Assembly: GCA_001464355.1 (NCBI GenBank)
Contig: LNEU01000026.1
Coordinates: 248,001-312,000 of the forward strand
Source: Burkholderiales bacterium Ga0077544
GTDB lineage: Bacteria; Pseudomonadota; Gammaproteobacteria; Burkholderiales; Burkholderiaceae_D
Length of the DNA stretch: 64,000 nt
Direction of reading: 5' to 3'
Within the stretch, counting starts at the first letter, position 1. Each line of letters starts with the position of its first letter. The position numbers were made by a program, and so were the translations under genes. The notes below the pieces were generated by a model. That model was not told the DNA's origin and searched no databases. It was given only the letters and a program-made list of their open reading frames with translations. Below are positions 43,507 to 54,474 of the stretch, one piece after another.

Positions 43507-44466
43507 TTACAGCTGTTGAATACCAGCCAGTACCCAACCGCCATCACCTTGCACTGGCTTGGACAGGTTCCACGCTTCGGTGAACGGTTCTGTCGGTGCG
43601 CCGGCACCTTCATTGATCAAGCCGGTGAACTTGATGCTGGCAATGTAATCGTCGCCTACGGTTTCCACGCCGTAGAAAATGCCTTCCAGCGAAATAACAT
43701 CGGTATGATTTTCCGACGCGCCGCGTTCCAGCAATTGCGCTTTCAATTCAGCAAACATTTCTGGTGTGGTGAATTCGCGGATGTCGTTGACATCGCCTTT
43801 GTCCCACGCCGCTTGCAGGCGGATGAAATAGGTTTTTGCATTGCGGATGAACGCTTGTACGTCAAAGTCGGCAGGCAAATCACCATCATTAACCGCTTCA
43901 TGCGGTGTACCAAACGCCGAACCGGATGCCAAAGGCGCAGCCGATTGCAGGGCCGAAGGCTGACCGTAGGACTGGTCGATACGCGAACCGATTTCAGGCG
44001 TGTTGCTCTTTGCCGAGAAGTTGTTCGGGAACGAAGGTTGCAGACCGGATTGATTACCAGCTTGATTGCCTGCGCTCTTGTTCTTGATCATGCGATAGAT
44101 GAACATCGCAGCAAACGCGAACAGGCCGACCATCAAAATGGTGCTGATCATGCTGGCCAATGCGCCGCCGATACCGAGGTGCGACAACAATGCGCCCAGA
44201 CCCAAGCCCAGCAATGCGCCGCCCAGGATGTTGCGCATCATGCTAGGTTTAGCCGCTGCTGCAGCACCTGTCGCGCCAGCCGCTGCTGGTGCAGCTGCCG
44301 GTTTGGCGGTGTTGGTTGGCGAAGATTGTGCCGGAGCCGAACGCTGATAACTTTGCGATTGCTTGCCGAAAGAACCACCACTGCCCATGCGCTTGGCCTG
44401 GACTTCAGTCGCGATGAAGGTCATCGAACTGACCATGACCGCCACTACCAATAATAATTTCTTCAT
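43507..44466 (-). CDS. Tim44-like-domain membrane protein
   Basis: 319 residues: signal-type N-terminus (cleavage near VQAKR), an Ala/Pro/Ser-rich linker (residues 30-75), a Gly-rich hydrophobic pair of helices (residues about 78-128), a second linker and a C-terminal Tim44-like domain from about residue 190 (DFDVQAFIRNAKTYFIRLQAAWDKGDVNDIREFTTPEMFAEL). The family is common in betaproteobacteria, usually near ubi genes; function not known. Begins eight bases after the ubiE stop, so the two are co-transcribed. Confidence 0.88.
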   Translation of the reverse strand: MKKLLLVVAVMVSSMTFIATEVQAKRMGSGGSFGKQSQSYQRSAPAQSSPTNTAKPAAAPAAAGATGAAAAAKPSMMRNILGGALLGLGLGALLSHLGIGGALASMISTILMVGLFAFAAMFIYRMIKNKSAGNQAGNQSGLQPSFPNNFSAKSNTPEIGSRIDQSYGQPSALQSAAPLASGSAFGTPHEAVNDGDLPADFDVQAFIRNAKTYFIRLQAAWDKGDVNDIREFTTPEMFAELKAQLLERGASENHTDVISLEGIFYGVETVGDDYIASIKFTGLINEGAGAPTEPFTEAWNLSKPVQGDGGWVLAGIQQL

Positions 44467-44474
44467 GCTGTCTC

Positions 44475-45209
44475 CTAAAGTTTTATACCGGTGTGTAATG
44501 CCGCCACGCCGGCTGTCAAATTGAAATACTCAACTCTTTCGAGTCCTGCATCCTGCATCATTTTTTTCAGAGTTTCCTGATCGGGGTGCATGCGGATCGA
44601 TTCGGCCAGATAGCGATAACTATCGGCGTCGCCTGCAATGCGTTGACCCAACCACGGCAACACGGAAAACGAATAAACGTCATACGGTTTTTTCAAAGGC
44701 TCCCACACCTTCGAAAACTCCAGCACCAGCAACTTGCCACCGGGCTTTAAAACACGCCGCATTTCTGCCAGCGCCACATCTTTATGCGTCATGTTGCGCA
44801 GACCGAACGCCACGCTGACACGATCAAAATAATTATCGGGGAATGGCAATTTCTCCGCATCACACAAGGATGTTGGGATGATCATCCCATTATTCAACAG
44901 CCGGTCACGCCCGACGCGCAACATCGACTCATTAATATCCGTCAACCAAACTTCACCGGTCGGTCCCGCCTTTTTGGCAAATGCCTTGGCCAGGTCGCCG
45001 GTACCGCCCGCAATATCCAGCACCTTGAAGCCCGGACGTATGCCAGCCTGCGCAATCGTGAACGTCTTCCACAAGCGATGCAGCCCGGCCGACATGACAT
45101 CGTTCATCACGTCGTACTTTGCCGCCACTGAATGAAACACTTCGGCGACCTTGTGTACCTTCTCTTCTTCAGCGACGGTTTGATAACCGAAATGTGTTGA
45201 ATTTGTCAT
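44475..45209 (-). CDS. ubiE: Ubiquinone/menaquinone C-methyltransferase
   Basis: 244 residues. SAM-binding motifs of Ubi[64 protein letters not shown] and [14 protein letters not shown]. It methylates the C-2 carbon of the demethoxy-quinol (and demethylmenaquinol) head group. Downstream of the DUF971 gene and upstream of the Tim44-like gene on one strand. Confidence 0.96.
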   Translation of the reverse strand: MTNSTHFGYQTVAEEEKVHKVAEVFHSVAAKYDVMNDVMSAGLHRLWKTFTIAQAGIRPGFKVLDIAGGTGDLAKAFAKKAGPTGEVWLTDINESMLRVGRDRLLNNGMIIPTSLCDAEKLPFPDNYFDRVSVAFGLRNMTHKDVALAEMRRVLKPGGKLLVLEFSKVWEPLKKPYDVYSFSVLPWLGQRIAGDADSYRYLAESIRMHPDQETLKKMMQDAGLERVEYFNLTAGVAALHTGIKL

Positions 45210-45305
45210 AGCTGGCAGCTCAGTTATTTAGATTATACATGCGTTAAGAAAATGTGAAATAAGCGTTAAATTTATTTCTGCGCGGGGCAAAAACGGCAAG
45301 TGGAA

Positions 45306-45743
45306 TTAATGACTTCCGCAGCCACTGCCACTTGCAATCGCCTTGTTCATCGGCGCGTCGCGACCGCTTTCGCGCGTGAAACCGGCAGCCTCCAGGCGCC
45401 GCATATAATCTTCCCACAAGGCATCTTTTTCACTACCAAGGTGATGCAAGTATTCCCACGAAAAAATGCCGGTATCGTGACCATCGGAGAACACTGGTTT
45501 GATCGCGTAATTACCGACCGGTTCTACCGCCGTGATTTCCACATTGCGCTGGCCGGTTTGCAGGGTTTCCTGCCCCGGGCCGTGGCCGCGTACTTCTGCC
45601 GAAGGCGACCAGACGCGCAGCAATTCAAATGGCAAGGAAAAACTTTTGCCGTCATCGAACTCGACTTCCAGCACGCGTGATTGCTTGCGTACCGTCAAGC
45701 CGGTTGGCTGTGGCGTTGGAGCTGTTTGTTTGGAACCAGTCAT
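45306..45743 (-). CDS. DUF971-domain protein (gamma-butyrobetaine-hydroxylase N-terminal-like)
   Basis: 145 residues. The DUF971 domain covers residues about 17-105 (LEVEFDDGKSFSLPFELLRVWSPSAEVRGHG, AIKPVFSDGHDTGIFSWEYLHHLG). The tail ends in GSGCGSH, a possible metal-binding end. Family function unknown. The gene sits immediately upstream of ubiE, a neighbourhood I associate with betaproteobacteria. Confidence 0.88.
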   Translation of the reverse strand: MTGSKQTAPTPQPTGLTVRKQSRVLEVEFDDGKSFSLPFELLRVWSPSAEVRGHGPGQETLQTGQRNVEITAVEPVGNYAIKPVFSDGHDTGIFSWEYLHHLGSEKDALWEDYMRRLEAAGFTRESGRDAPMNKAIASGSGCGSH

Positions 45744-45819
45744 GATCGTCTCTCGTTCGGATTAGGCAGAAGCAAATTATTTTTGCGTCTGCATTAAATA
45801 TTTTTATTGAAATCGCGGC

Positions 45820-46251
45820 TCAGCTTGCGCAAGAGGCATGTCGCGCGACTGCGGCACGCAAGACCGGCAGCAAGGCGCGCCGGTGCGACAACACTCCGTC
45901 CGCAGTCTGGCGCACGGCAGGCGCCCAGATCGGATTGGGGAAATGCGCGTCGTCGCTAAAGCGTGGAATCAAATGCCAGTGCAGATGCGCCACCATATTA
46001 CCCAGGCAGGCCAGGTTGATTTTTTCCGGCTGCATCACTTCACGCAACGCGGCTTCGACCTGACACACTGCGCGCATCAAGGTAGACCGATCTTCTATCG
46101 CCAGATCGGTCATTTCCTTGACGTGGGCATTCCAGATCACGCGACAAAAGCCCGGGTAATTGGCATCCGCAATCAATACGACGCGCAACTGCTCATTACG
46201 GAACAGGATTTCGCCGCCGGATTCTTCGCACAACTCGCAGACCGCCGTCAT
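45820..46251 (-). CDS. HIT-family nucleotide hydrolase/transferase
   Basis: 143 residues with the histidine triad HLHWHLI near residue 97 (MVAHLHWHLIPRF), preceded by GFCRVIWNAHVKEMTDL. Two cysteines lie at the N-terminus (CELCEESGG), as in many HIT proteins that bind zinc there. Substrates are usually nucleotide phosphoramidates. Starts two bases after the stop of the large oxidoreductase, so they are co-transcribed. Confidence 0.9.
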   Translation of the reverse strand: MTAVCELCEESGGEILFRNEQLRVVLIADANYPGFCRVIWNAHVKEMTDLAIEDRSTLMRAVCQVEAALREVMQPEKINLACLGNMVAHLHWHLIPRFSDDAHFPNPIWAPAVRQTADGVLSHRRALLPVLRAAVARHASCAS

Positions 46252-46253
46252 GC

Positions 46254-49200
46254 TTATACCAACACCCGTTCGATGCCGCCATTATTGGCGCGCGCAACGT
46301 AATCCGGCAACCAGTTAGGTCCGAGCAAATGCTTGGCCATTTCAACCACGATATAGTCGGCTGTGGTTTCGGAATCATCGTTGTAACGCGACAAACCTTG
46401 CAGACACGATGGGCAGGAAGTCAGTATCTTGACCTCGCCGGCAAAACCGTCGGCGCGCAATTTATCGGCACCCTTGATCATCTCTTCTTCCTTGCGGAAG
46501 CGCACTTGCGTCGAGATATCAGGACGTGTGACAGCCAACGTGCCCGACTCGCCGCAGCACCGATCATTCTTTTCAATCTTCTGTGAATCGACAGTCGTGA
46601 TCAAGGCATTTACTGTTTTCAACGGGTCTTGCAACTTCATCGGTGTGTGGCAAGGATCGTGATACATGTAACGCACGCCATTCACGCCTTCCAGCTTGAC
46701 GCCTTTTTCCATCAGATATTCGTGGATATCGATGATGCGGCAGCCCGGGAAAATCTTCTCAAACTCATACCCCTGCAACTGATCGTAGCAAGTACCACAA
46801 GACACGATGACGGTTTTGATATCGAGGTAATTCAGCGTGTTCGCCATGCGATGGAACAGTACGCGATTGTCGGTAATGATCTTTTCGGCCTTGTCGTAAT
46901 TGCCGGTGCCGCGTTGCGGATAGCCGCAGCACAGATAACCTGGCGGCAAGACAGTTTGCACGCCAACATTCCACAACATCGCCTGCGTTGCCAAACCGAC
47001 TTGTGAGAACAGCCGCTCGGAACCACAACCAGGGAAATAAAACACCGCTTCCGTATCCATCGTGGTGGTTCTAGGATCTCGGATGATAGGCACGACTTTA
47101 TCGTCTTCAATATCCAGCAAGGCACGCGCAGTTTTCTTCGGCAGATTGCCCGGCATCTTCTTGTTGATGAAGTGAATCACCTGTTCCTTGATGGCCGGCT
47201 TGCCAACCGTCGCACGCGGTGCCGCGGTCTGCTTCTTCGCCCATTTTTTCAAAACGTCATGACCGAAGCGCTGAGCCTTATAACCCCAATCGATCATGAC
47301 CTTGCGCGTCGCATTAATCGTGGCCGGATCGCTCGCCCCCAGGAAGAACATCGATGCAGCCGTACCTGGATTGAACGACTTCTTGTTCATCTTGCGCAGC
47401 AGATTACGCATGTTCATCGACACATCGCCGAAGTCGATATCGACCGGGCAAGGTGTTAAACATTTATGGCAAACCGTGCAGTGATCGGCGACGTCTTCGA
47501 ATTCTTCCCAGTGCTTGATCGAGATACCGCGTCGCGTTTGCTCTTCGTACAGGAAGGCTTCGACCAGCAAGGAAGTGGCGAGAATCTTGTTGCGCGGCGA
47601 GTATAACAAATTCGCGCGCGGCACATGCGTAGCGCATACCGGTTTGCATTTACCGCAGCGCAGGCAATCCTTGACGCTATTGGCAATCGCGCCGATGTCA
47701 CTTTGCTGCATGATCAACGATTCATGCCCCATCAAGCCGAACGATGGCGTGTAAGCGTTGCGCAAATCGGCACTCAACTCAGACATATCCATCAGCTTGC
47801 CCTTGTTGAAGTGGCCGTCCGGATCAATACGTTTTTTGTATGAACGGAAATCAGCCAATTCATCATTGGTCAAAAATTCCAGTTTGGTGATGCCGATACC
47901 ATGTTCACCGGAAATCACGCCGTCTAGCGACCGCGCCAGTTTCATGATGCGCGCTACCGCTGCGTGTGCATCCTGCAGCATCTGATAGTGATCGGAGTTA
48001 ACCGGAATATTGGTATGCACATTGCCATCGCCCGCATGCATGTGCAGCGCGACAAATACGCGGCCGCGCAAGATGCGTTTGTGGATCGCATTGGCTTCAT
48101 CCAGAATCAGACGGAATGCAGCGCCACTGAAAATCTGGCGCAAAGGCACGCGCGCTTCCGCTTTCCACGAGATGCGCACTGTTCTATCCTGCACCACGTC
48201 GAACACGGTCGCGTTAGGCTGCGCTTGCAAACGCTCGTTGAATGCAGGCGCGAGCTTTTCCATACCCAGCGCCAATAGTTCATCTTTTGCATCGCCCAGA
48301 GGCTTGTCGAGATTAGTCAGCACATACGACCAGCGCGCTTGCGTTGCTGCGATTAACTCTTCAGCCTGATGCACGCGGTCTTCCAGCAATTCTGCTGCCG
48401 GAATATCGTCACCTTCTGCATCATCGCTTTTGCCCAAAGGCAGGTTACCTTTAGTGAAAAAAGCATACAGTTCATCGAGGAACTGCAATTTATTCTTGAT
48501 CGACAGCTCAACGTTAATGCGTTCGATGCCATCCGAATATTCGCCCATGCGATCAAGCGGAATCACCACGTCTTCGTTGATTTTGAACGCGTTGGTGTGC
48601 TTGGAAATCGCTGCAGTGCGCGCTCTATCAAGCCAGAATTTTTTACGTGCTTCCGGGCTGACGGCGACAAAGCCTTCGCCTACGCGCGTGTTGGCAATAC
48701 GCACCACTTCCGATGCGGCTTGCGCCACGGCGTTTTCATCATCACCGACGATATCGCCGAACAAAGCCATCTTCGGCAGTGTGCCGCGCTTGGATTTGGT
48801 TGCATAACCGACCGCACGCAAATAGCGTTCATCCAGATGCTCAAGACCAGCCAGAATCGCGCCGCCTTTTTTGGTTTCGGCATCGAGAAAATCCTTGATC
48901 TCAACGATCGATGGAATCGCATCGCGCGAATGTCCAAAAAATTCCAGACAAACAGTGCGCGTATGTTTCGGCATCTTGTGCAAAATCCAACGCGCTGATG
49001 TGATCAAACCATCGCAGCCTTCTTTTTGCACGCCCGGCAAACCAGACAGGAATTTATCGGTAACGTCCTTGCCCAGTCCTTCCTTGCGGAAAGTGCGGCC
49101 GACGATTTCCAGAGTTTCTGTTTTGAAGGGCTGGTTAGTTTTGCCCTTCTCGCTCGGATGCGTCCATTCCAGTTTGAACTTGGCGAGTGGCGCATCATGA

Positions 49201-50252
49201 ATCTTGCCGAGGTTGTGCTCCAGGCGCGTGACTTCCAGCCAATCGCCGTTCGGATCGACCATCCTCCAGCTCGCCAGATTGTCGAGCGCAGTGCCCCACA
49301 AGACGGCTTTCTTGCCGCCGGCGTTCATCGCGATATTGCCGCCTATACAGGACGCTTCGGCAGAAGTTGGATCGACGGCGAACACGAAACCGGCTTTTTC
49401 AGCGGCATCGGACACGCGTTTGGTAACGACACCTGCACCGGAATAAATCGTCGCGTATTCGCGGTCAACGCCAGGGAGCATCGTCATTTCGACGGCGCCC
49501 AGGCCTTCCAGTTTTTCGGTATTGATGACAGCCGACATAGGCGTCAGCGGAATCGCGCCGCCGGTATAACCGGTGCCGCCGCCGCGCGGGATGATGGTTA
49601 AACCGAGTTCGATACAACCTTTGACCAGGCCAGCCATTTCATCTTCACCATCCGGTGTCAGCACGACGAATGGATATTCAACCCGCCAGTCGGTGGCATC
49701 AGTCACATGCGAAACGCGCGACAAGCCGTCGAATTTGATGTTGTCCTTGGCCGTATAGCGGCCCAAGACCTTGTTGGTGCGCTTGCGTAAATCGTAGGTA
49801 TTACGGAATTCTTCAGCAAAATCGGCGACCGCCTTGCACGCAGCCTGCACCAATGCTTCGACTGCGACGGCACGGCGTTCTGCCTTGGCATCACCGGTAT
49901 TGGCCAGATCATTCTTGCGGCGCTTGTCGACTTCGGCCAGACGATGGTTCAACGCATCAATCAGCGCCTGACGGCGCTTCGGGTTGTCCAGCATGTCGTC
50001 CTGCAGATACGGATTGCGCTGCACAACCCAGATATCGCCGAGCACTTCATACAGCATGCGCGCCGAACGACCTGTCTGGCGCTCACCACGCAATTCATCT
50101 AACAAAGACCAGGCTTCTTCGCCCAACAGGCGAATCACTATCTCGCGATCGGAAAACGAAGTGTAGTTATAGGGAATTTCGCGCAAGCGCGTAGGCACCG
50201 CGCCGCCAGGGGCATCTGCCAGGAGAGTCTGAATGTGTACCGGGGCGTTCAT
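46254..50252 (-). CDS. Giant FAD/FMN-binding oxidoreductase with Fe-S and CCG domains
   Basis: About 1332 residues from the ATG before [10 protein letters not shown] (an ATG ten codons upstream is also possible). Order: DUF3683 region ([19 protein letters not shown]), FAD-binding type 4 domain ([11 protein letters not shown]), FAD-oxidase C-terminal domain ([15 protein letters not shown]), a 4Fe-4S dicluster ([11 protein letters not shown] near residue 865, [12 protein letters not shown] near 925), and two CCG-type cysteine domains ([29 protein letters not shown]). It resembles a D-lactate/2-hydroxyglutarate dehydrogenase fused to a glycolate-oxidase-GlpC-like iron-sulfur subunit, so it probably passes electrons from a 2-hydroxy acid to the quinone pool. 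Substrate unproven. Confidence 0.88.
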   Translation of the reverse strand: MNAPVHIQTLLADAPGGAVPTRLREIPYNYTSFSDREIVIRLLGEEAWSLLDELRGERQTGRSARMLYEVLGDIWVVQRNPYLQDDMLDNPKRRQALIDALNHRLAEVDKRRKNDLANTGDAKAERRAVAVEALVQAACKAVADFAEEFRNTYDLRKRTNKVLGRYTAKDNIKFDGLSRVSHVTDATDWRVEYPFVVLTPDGEDEMAGLVKGCIELGLTIIPRGGGTGYTGGAIPLTPMSAVINTEKLEGLGAVEMTMLPGVDREYATIYSGAGVVTKRVSDAAEKAGFVFAVDPTSAEASCIGGNIAMNAGGKKAVLWGTALDNLASWRMVDPNGDWLEVTRLEHNLGKIHDAPLAKFKLEWTHPSEKGKTNQPFKTETLEIVGRTFRKEGLGKDVTDKFLSGLPGVQKEGCDGLITSARWILHKMPKHTRTVCLEFFGHSRDAIPSIVEIKDFLDAETKKGGAILAGLEHLDERYLRAVGYATKSKRGTLPKMALFGDIVGDDENAVAQAASEVVRIANTRVGEGFVAVSPEARKKFWLDRARTAAISKHTNAFKINEDVVIPLDRMGEYSDGIERINVELSIKNKLQFLDELYAFFTKGNLPLGKSDDAEGDDIPAAELLEDRVHQAEELIAATQARWSYVLTNLDKPLGDAKDELLALGMEKLAPAFNERLQAQPNATVFDVVQDRTVRISWKAEARVPLRQIFSGAAFRLILDEANAIHKRILRGRVFVALHMHAGDGNVHTNIPVNSDHYQMLQDAHAAVARIMKLARSLDGVISGEHGIGITKLEFLTNDELADFRSYKKRIDPDGHFNKGKLMDMSELSADLRNAYTPSFGLMGHESLIMQQSDIGAIANSVKDCLRCGKCKPVCATHVPRANLLYSPRNKILATSLLVEAFLYEEQTRRGISIKHWEEFEDVADHCTVCHKCLTPCPVDIDFGDVSMNMRNLLRKMNKKSFNPGTAASMFFLGASDPATINATRKVMIDWGYKAQRFGHDVLKKWAKKQTAAPRATVGKPAIKEQVIHFINKKMPGNLPKKTARALLDIEDDKVVPIIRDPRTTTMDTEAVFYFPGCGSERLFSQVGLATQAMLWNVGVQTVLPPGYLCCGYPQRGTGNYDKAEKIITDNRVLFHRMANTLNYLDIKTVIVSCGTCYDQLQGYEFEKIFPGCRIIDIHEYLMEKGVKLEGVNGVRYMYHDPCHTPMKLQDPLKTVNALITTVDSQKIEKNDRCCGESGTLAVTRPDISTQVRFRKEEEMIKGADKLRADGFAGEVKILTSCPSCLQGLSRYNDDSETTADYIVVEMAKHLLGPNWLPDYVARANNGGIERVLV

Positions 50253-50451
50253 CAGTGTGCGTTCATCATTGGTTCGTTGCATTAACGCTAAATAAGCATT
50301 TTAGCTGATTGCAGTGCAACACGTTCGAACTGCATGCAGGGAAAACGGCGACAAAAATGACAAAAACCGGTGAGAAACTGCGGTGGCTTATCGCTGCCAA
50401 CCATAGAAAAATCAGCGATTGGTGTTCAATCGCAACCAATTGCCGCTACGC

Positions 50452-50940
50452 TCAAAACAGTTTGATCAGATATTGCCAAACACCGTCAGGCACATACAAC
50501 AGCAACCAGGTCATCGTCACATAGCGCAAGAATTTTCCTGTCGCCATGTAAGCCACACAGGGCCAGAACGGCAGTTTTAACCAGCCTGCCAACAGACAAA
50601 TCGGATCGCCTATGCCCGGCAACCAGGCCAGCAACATGGTTTTGGGGCCGAAACGCTGCAGCCAGCCGAACCAGCGCGTTTCTCGCTCCTTTGCAAAAAT
50701 CTGTTTGGCGCCGACGCCCATCCAGTAATTGATTACGCCACCGATGGTATTACCGACAGTTGCCACCAGTATCGTTATCCAGAACAAGGATGGGTTGGCC
50801 TTGATGACGGCAAATACTGCCGGCTCCGAGCCCATCGGCAGCAAAGTAGCCGATACCAGACTGATGACAAATACCGAAAACAGCCCGATTTCGGGCACGG
50901 CCAGGAAAGCCAGTAACCATTGCACACAGGCTTCAATCAT
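50452..50940 (-). CDS. YqaA-family (VTT/DedA-like) membrane protein
   Basis: 162 residues, four to five hydrophobic segments. Hallmarks: SLVSATLLPMGSEPAVFA, NTIGGVINYWMG, FGPKTMLLAWLPGIGDPICLLAGWLKLP. Related to DedA proteins, which contribute to membrane lipid or ion homeostasis. Stands alone; divergent from ilvA. Confidence 0.88.
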   Translation of the reverse strand: MIEACVQWLLAFLAVPEIGLFSVFVISLVSATLLPMGSEPAVFAVIKANPSLFWITILVATVGNTIGGVINYWMGVGAKQIFAKERETRWFGWLQRFGPKTMLLAWLPGIGDPICLLAGWLKLPFWPCVAYMATGKFLRYVTMTWLLLYVPDGVWQYLIKLF

Positions 50941-51020
50941 GTATTGGCTGCAGTGAAGGTTTCAAATCGGATATCCAGACACGTAATCGTGATTTCGGCA
51001 CAAAGGTGAGCATAGTAATG

Positions 51021-51051
51021 CGACACCGCAAAAAGCCGTCCATTATAATGA
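51021..51051 (+). promoter_or_regulatory. Candidate promoter of ilvA
   Basis: TATAAT lies about 55 bases before the ilvA ATG, inside the sequence CATTATAATG. The matching -35 (GCGACA, 18-base spacer) is weak. GCCG and GCGGC flank the -10 as a short inverted repeat. Confidence 0.4.
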
Positions 51052-51106
51052 GCGGCTGCACAGCGTCACTCCGACTTTTATGGCTGTGCCAATCACATTG
51101 ATTTCT

Positions 51107-52639
51107 ATGACAACCGACTATCTGAAGAAAATCCTCACCGCGCGCGTATATGACGTGGCCGTGGAATCCCCACTTGAACTGGCGCCTACGCTGTCGCAGC
51201 GTTTCGGCAACCAGATTTATTTCAAGCGTGAAGATATTCAAAGCGTATTCAGTTTCAAGCTGCGCGGCGCGTACAACAAGATGGCAAATTTGCCACCCGC
51301 ACAATTAAAGCGCGGCGTCATTTGCGCGTCAGCAGGCAATCACGCACAAGGCGTCGCATTGTCGGCGACCAAGCTCGGTTGCCGCGCGGTGATCGTGATG
51401 CCGACCACCACGCCGCCAGTCAAAATCGATGCGGTCAAGGCACGCGGCGGCGACAATGTTGAAGTCGTCTTGTTTGGCGAGTCGTACACCGATGCATATA
51501 ACCACGCGCTGACGCTGGAGAAAAAACGCAAGCTGACCTTCGTCCATCCCTTCGACGATCCGGATGTGATTGCCGGCCAGGGCACGATCGCCATGGAAAT
51601 ACTGCGCCAGCATCCAGGTCCCATTCATGCAATTTTTGTCGCAATCGGCGGCGGCGGCTTGATCGCCGGTATAGGCGCTTATATAAAAGAGGTGCGCCCG
51701 GATATCAAGATCATCGGTGTGCAAACGACAGACTCCGACGCAATGGCACGCAGCCTGAAAGCCGGTCGCCGCGTCTCCTTGCCGGACGTCGGCCTGTTCT
51801 CTGACGGCACGGCGGTCAAGCTGGTAGGCGAAGAAACCTTCCGCGTTGCCAAGCTGGTGGTCGACGACATCATCCTGGTCGATACCGATGCTGTATGCGC
51901 TGCGATCAAGGACGTTTTCCAGGACACGCGCAGCATACTGGAACCGGCTGGCGCGCTGGCAATTGCCGGCGCCAAGGCGTACATCGAACGCGCCAAGCAG
52001 GAGAAAAAGCCGCTGAAGCATGAAACGCTGATCACCGTCGCTTGTGGTGCCAACATGAACTTTGACCGCTTGCGCTTCGTCGCCGAGCGCGCTGAAGTCG
52101 GTGAATCGCGCGAAGCGATTTTCGCCGTGACGATTCCGGAAGAACGCGGCAGCTTCAAGCGTTTCTGTGAGCTGATAGGCCCGCGCAATGTGACCGAATT
52201 CAACTACCGCATCAGCGATGCGAAACAGGCGCACATTTTCGTCGGCATGCAAATTGCCGATCGCGATGAACCGGGCAAGATCACCAAGCATTTTGAAAAA
52301 CACGGGTTCAAGACGCTGGACCTGACACATGATGAACTGGCAAAAGGTCACATTCGCCATCTGGTCGGCGGCAAAAGCGAACTGGCGCACGATGAATTGC
52401 TGTACCGCTTTGAATTCCCGGAGCGTCCGGGCGCGTTGATGCGCTTCCTCGACAGCGTGGCGCCGAACTGGAATATCAGCTTGTTCCACTACCGCAATCA
52501 AGGGGGCGATGTTGGCCGCATTCTGGTCGGCTTGCAAGTGCCGAAGAAAGAAATGAAGGCCTTCCGCACTTCGCTGGCAGGACTCGGCTATCGTCATTGG
52601 GATGAAACCGACAATCCCGCATACAAATTGTTTCTATAA
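51107..52639 (+). CDS. ilvA: Threonine ammonia-lyase, biosynthetic
   Basis: 510 residues from the ATG before [17 protein letters not shown]; an ATG nine codons upstream is an alternative. The PLP lysine lies in [12 protein letters not shown], the phosphate loop in [10 protein letters not shown], and the C-terminal half carries two ACT-like regulatory domains ([22 protein letters not shown] and [21 protein letters not shown]). It makes 2-oxobutanoate for isoleucine synthesis and is expected to be inhibited by isoleucine. queF follows after 11 bases and is probably co-transcribed. Confidence 0.95.
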   Translation: MTTDYLKKILTARVYDVAVESPLELAPTLSQRFGNQIYFKREDIQSVFSFKLRGAYNKMANLPPAQLKRGVICASAGNHAQGVALSATKLGCRAVIVMPTTTPPVKIDAVKARGGDNVEVVLFGESYTDAYNHALTLEKKRKLTFVHPFDDPDVIAGQGTIAMEILRQHPGPIHAIFVAIGGGGLIAGIGAYIKEVRPDIKIIGVQTTDSDAMARSLKAGRRVSLPDVGLFSDGTAVKLVGEETFRVAKLVVDDIILVDTDAVCAAIKDVFQDTRSILEPAGALAIAGAKAYIERAKQEKKPLKHETLITVACGANMNFDRLRFVAERAEVGESREAIFAVTIPEERGSFKRFCELIGPRNVTEFNYRISDAKQAHIFVGMQIADRDEPGKITKHFEKHGFKTLDLTHDELAKGHIRHLVGGKSELAHDELLYRFEFPERPGALMRFLDSVAPNWNISLFHYRNQGGDVGRILVGLQVPKKEMKAFRTSLAGLGYRHWDETDNPAYKLFL

Positions 52640-52650
52640 GGACGAGAGTT

Positions 52651-53493
52651 ATGAGGAACCCTTTCGGACCAGCCGACTCGCCGCTAGGCAAGCCGTCGAG
52701 CTACCAGACGCAATACGACCCATCCCTGCTGTTTGCGATTCCGCGCCAATACAAGCGCGATGAAATCGGTTTGAGCAGTGGCACCCTGCCATTTTTCGGG
52801 GTGGATATCTGGAATGCGTATGAAGTTTCATGGCTGAATATGCGCGGCAAACCGCAAGTGGCGATGGCAAAGATCATCGTGCCGGCCGATTCCCCGAACA
52901 TCATCGAGTCGAAATCCTTCAAGCTGTATTTGAATTCGCTGAATCAAACCAAACTCGGCGGCACCGAGGCCTTGCTTGAATTGCTGCGCGAAGATCTGAG
53001 TTCAGGTTTCGGCGCGCCGGTACAAATCACGCTGACCTTGCCGGAGAATTTTGCCCAGGTACCGATGGGAGAACTCGATGGCATGTTGCTGGACAGGCTG
53101 GATATCGAGGTGACGGAATATGCGCCGGATGCCTCGTTGCTGTCGTCGGCAGCTGACGAACCTGCGATTGAAGAAACCCTGGTGTCGCACTTGCTGAAAT
53201 CGAATTGCCTGGTCACCGGCCAGCCGGATTGGGCGAGTGTGCAGATCAAGTATGTGGGCGGCGCGATCGATCAAGCGGGTCTGCTGCAATATCTGATCGG
53301 ATTCCGCGAACACAATGAATTTCATGAGCAATGCGTGGAGCGCATCTTCATGGACATCATGCGTCAGTGCAAACCGCAAAAGCTGTCGGTGTACGCGCGC
53401 TACACGCGCAGAGGTGGTTTGGACATCAATCCGTGGCGCAGTAATTTCAGCACCGGCAATCAGCCATCCAACGCACGCAACGCACGTCAGTAA
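52651..53493 (+). CDS. queF: NADPH-dependent 7-cyano-7-deazaguanine reductase
   Basis: 280 residues, the long YqcD/E. coli-type QueF. Substrate-binding motif [11 protein letters not shown] at residues 86-96, the thioimide-forming Cys186 in KSNCLVTGQ and Asp193 as the proton donor (E. coli numbering 190 and 197). It makes preQ1 for queuosine tRNA modification. AAGGACGAG precedes the ATG. No preQ1 riboswitch is seen. Confidence 0.96.
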   Translation: MRNPFGPADSPLGKPSSYQTQYDPSLLFAIPRQYKRDEIGLSSGTLPFFGVDIWNAYEVSWLNMRGKPQVAMAKIIVPADSPNIIESKSFKLYLNSLNQTKLGGTEALLELLREDLSSGFGAPVQITLTLPENFAQVPMGELDGMLLDRLDIEVTEYAPDASLLSSAADEPAIEETLVSHLLKSNCLVTGQPDWASVQIKYVGGAIDQAGLLQYLIGFREHNEFHEQCVERIFMDIMRQCKPQKLSVYARYTRRGGLDINPWRSNFSTGNQPSNARNARQ

Positions 53494-53506
53494 CTTCTAC
53501 CCGCAT

Positions 53507-53545
53507 GCATCTGGATTGCTTGATCGGATCGCGCAATCCGGATGC
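53507..53545. terminator. Strong hairpin between convergent queF and deacetylase genes
   Basis: GCATCTGGATTGC (53507-53519) pairs with GCAATCCGGATGC (53533-53545) at 12 of 13 positions as written, the odd one being a G-T pair. No T-run follows on either side, so it may act as a bidirectional stop with Rho or protect 3' ends. Confidence 0.6.
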
Positions 53546-53572
53546 TGCCACACATCAATTCGACTGGAAAAT

Positions 53573-54367
53573 TCAGGCGCGCATGCCGTCTTCGATTCTG
53601 ACGAAACGCAAATTCTGCTGCTTTAGTTTGTCTATAAGTTGCGGCAACACGTCCAGTATCACCGGCTGGCCATTTCTCTTGCGCGATGCATTGCCATCGT
53701 GCAGCAGCAAAATATCGCCAGCTTTCGCATTTGCCAGCAAGCGACGCGTAATCTTTTTCGCATCATGTACCCGCGTATCGAAGCCGCGCCGCGTCCAGCT
53801 CACCAGCTTCAAGTCCAGCCTGTGCAATACCGGATCAAGGAAGGGATTGCGCAAGCCTGCCGGCGCACGAAAGAATTGCGGCTTCCTGCCGGTCGCTTCT
53901 TCAATTGCTTGCTGCGCGAGCATGATTTCCTTTTGCATGCCGCCCAGACCCATGACGGAAAAATAATGACGATGCTGCATGCTGTGATTTTCGATGTGAT
54001 GTCCTTCAGCGATCATTCTGCGTACCAGCTCGGGATGCTTTTGCACTTTGGACGCTATGCAAAAAAACGTCACCTTGATATTTTTCTCGGCGAGTATATC
54101 CAGCACACAAGGAGTCACTTGTGGATCGGGGCCATCGTCTATGGTTAATGCAATTTCTGCCCTGTCGCCCGACAGTCGCAACACGTTCGGTCCCAATAAG
54201 GAACTTCTGGGCCACAGGCCCGCCGCCGCCATCACCGCGTGATTCGCAATCAGGCTCGCGAGGCAGAATCCCATCGTGCTCGGCCACACCAGTGCCGACG
54301 CTGCAGCACCCGCGTGCAGCGCGGCGGATGCCTTGAGAAAAACACTGGCCTGCCATTTATTTTGCAT
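53573..54367 (-). CDS. Polysaccharide deacetylase (NodB domain)
   Basis: 264 residues. An N-terminal hydrophobic region (residues 10-60) is probably membrane-anchoring. The NodB domain follows: ALTIDDGPDPQVTPCVLDIL (catalytic and metal Asp pair), HHIENHSMQHRH (metal His residues), FRAPAGLRNP and a late DILLLHDGN. It removes N- or O-acetyl groups from a cell-surface carbohydrate of unknown identity. A COG4648 membrane protein lies about 110 bases upstream on the same strand. Confidence 0.9.
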   Translation of the reverse strand: MQNKWQASVFLKASAALHAGAAASALVWPSTMGFCLASLIANHAVMAAAGLWPRSSLLGPNVLRLSGDRAEIALTIDDGPDPQVTPCVLDILAEKNIKVTFFCIASKVQKHPELVRRMIAEGHHIENHSMQHRHYFSVMGLGGMQKEIMLAQQAIEEATGRKPQFFRAPAGLRNPFLDPVLHRLDLKLVSWTRRGFDTRVHDAKKITRRLLANAKAGDILLLHDGNASRKRNGQPVILDVLPQLIDKLKQQNLRFVRIEDGMRA

Positions 54368-54474
54368 AACGATGATTCATTTCCATTTGCTGCATGAGCA
54401 TGTATTACTGCAGGTTTTGCAGGTTTAAAACGTGGCGGCCGCATTTGAATGCGCTTGTTTGCGCAATCAAGAGC

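Noticed and set aside
51329-52597. A 422-codon frame antisense to ilvA
   Set aside because: Shadow of ilvA, whose motifs cover the whole stretch.
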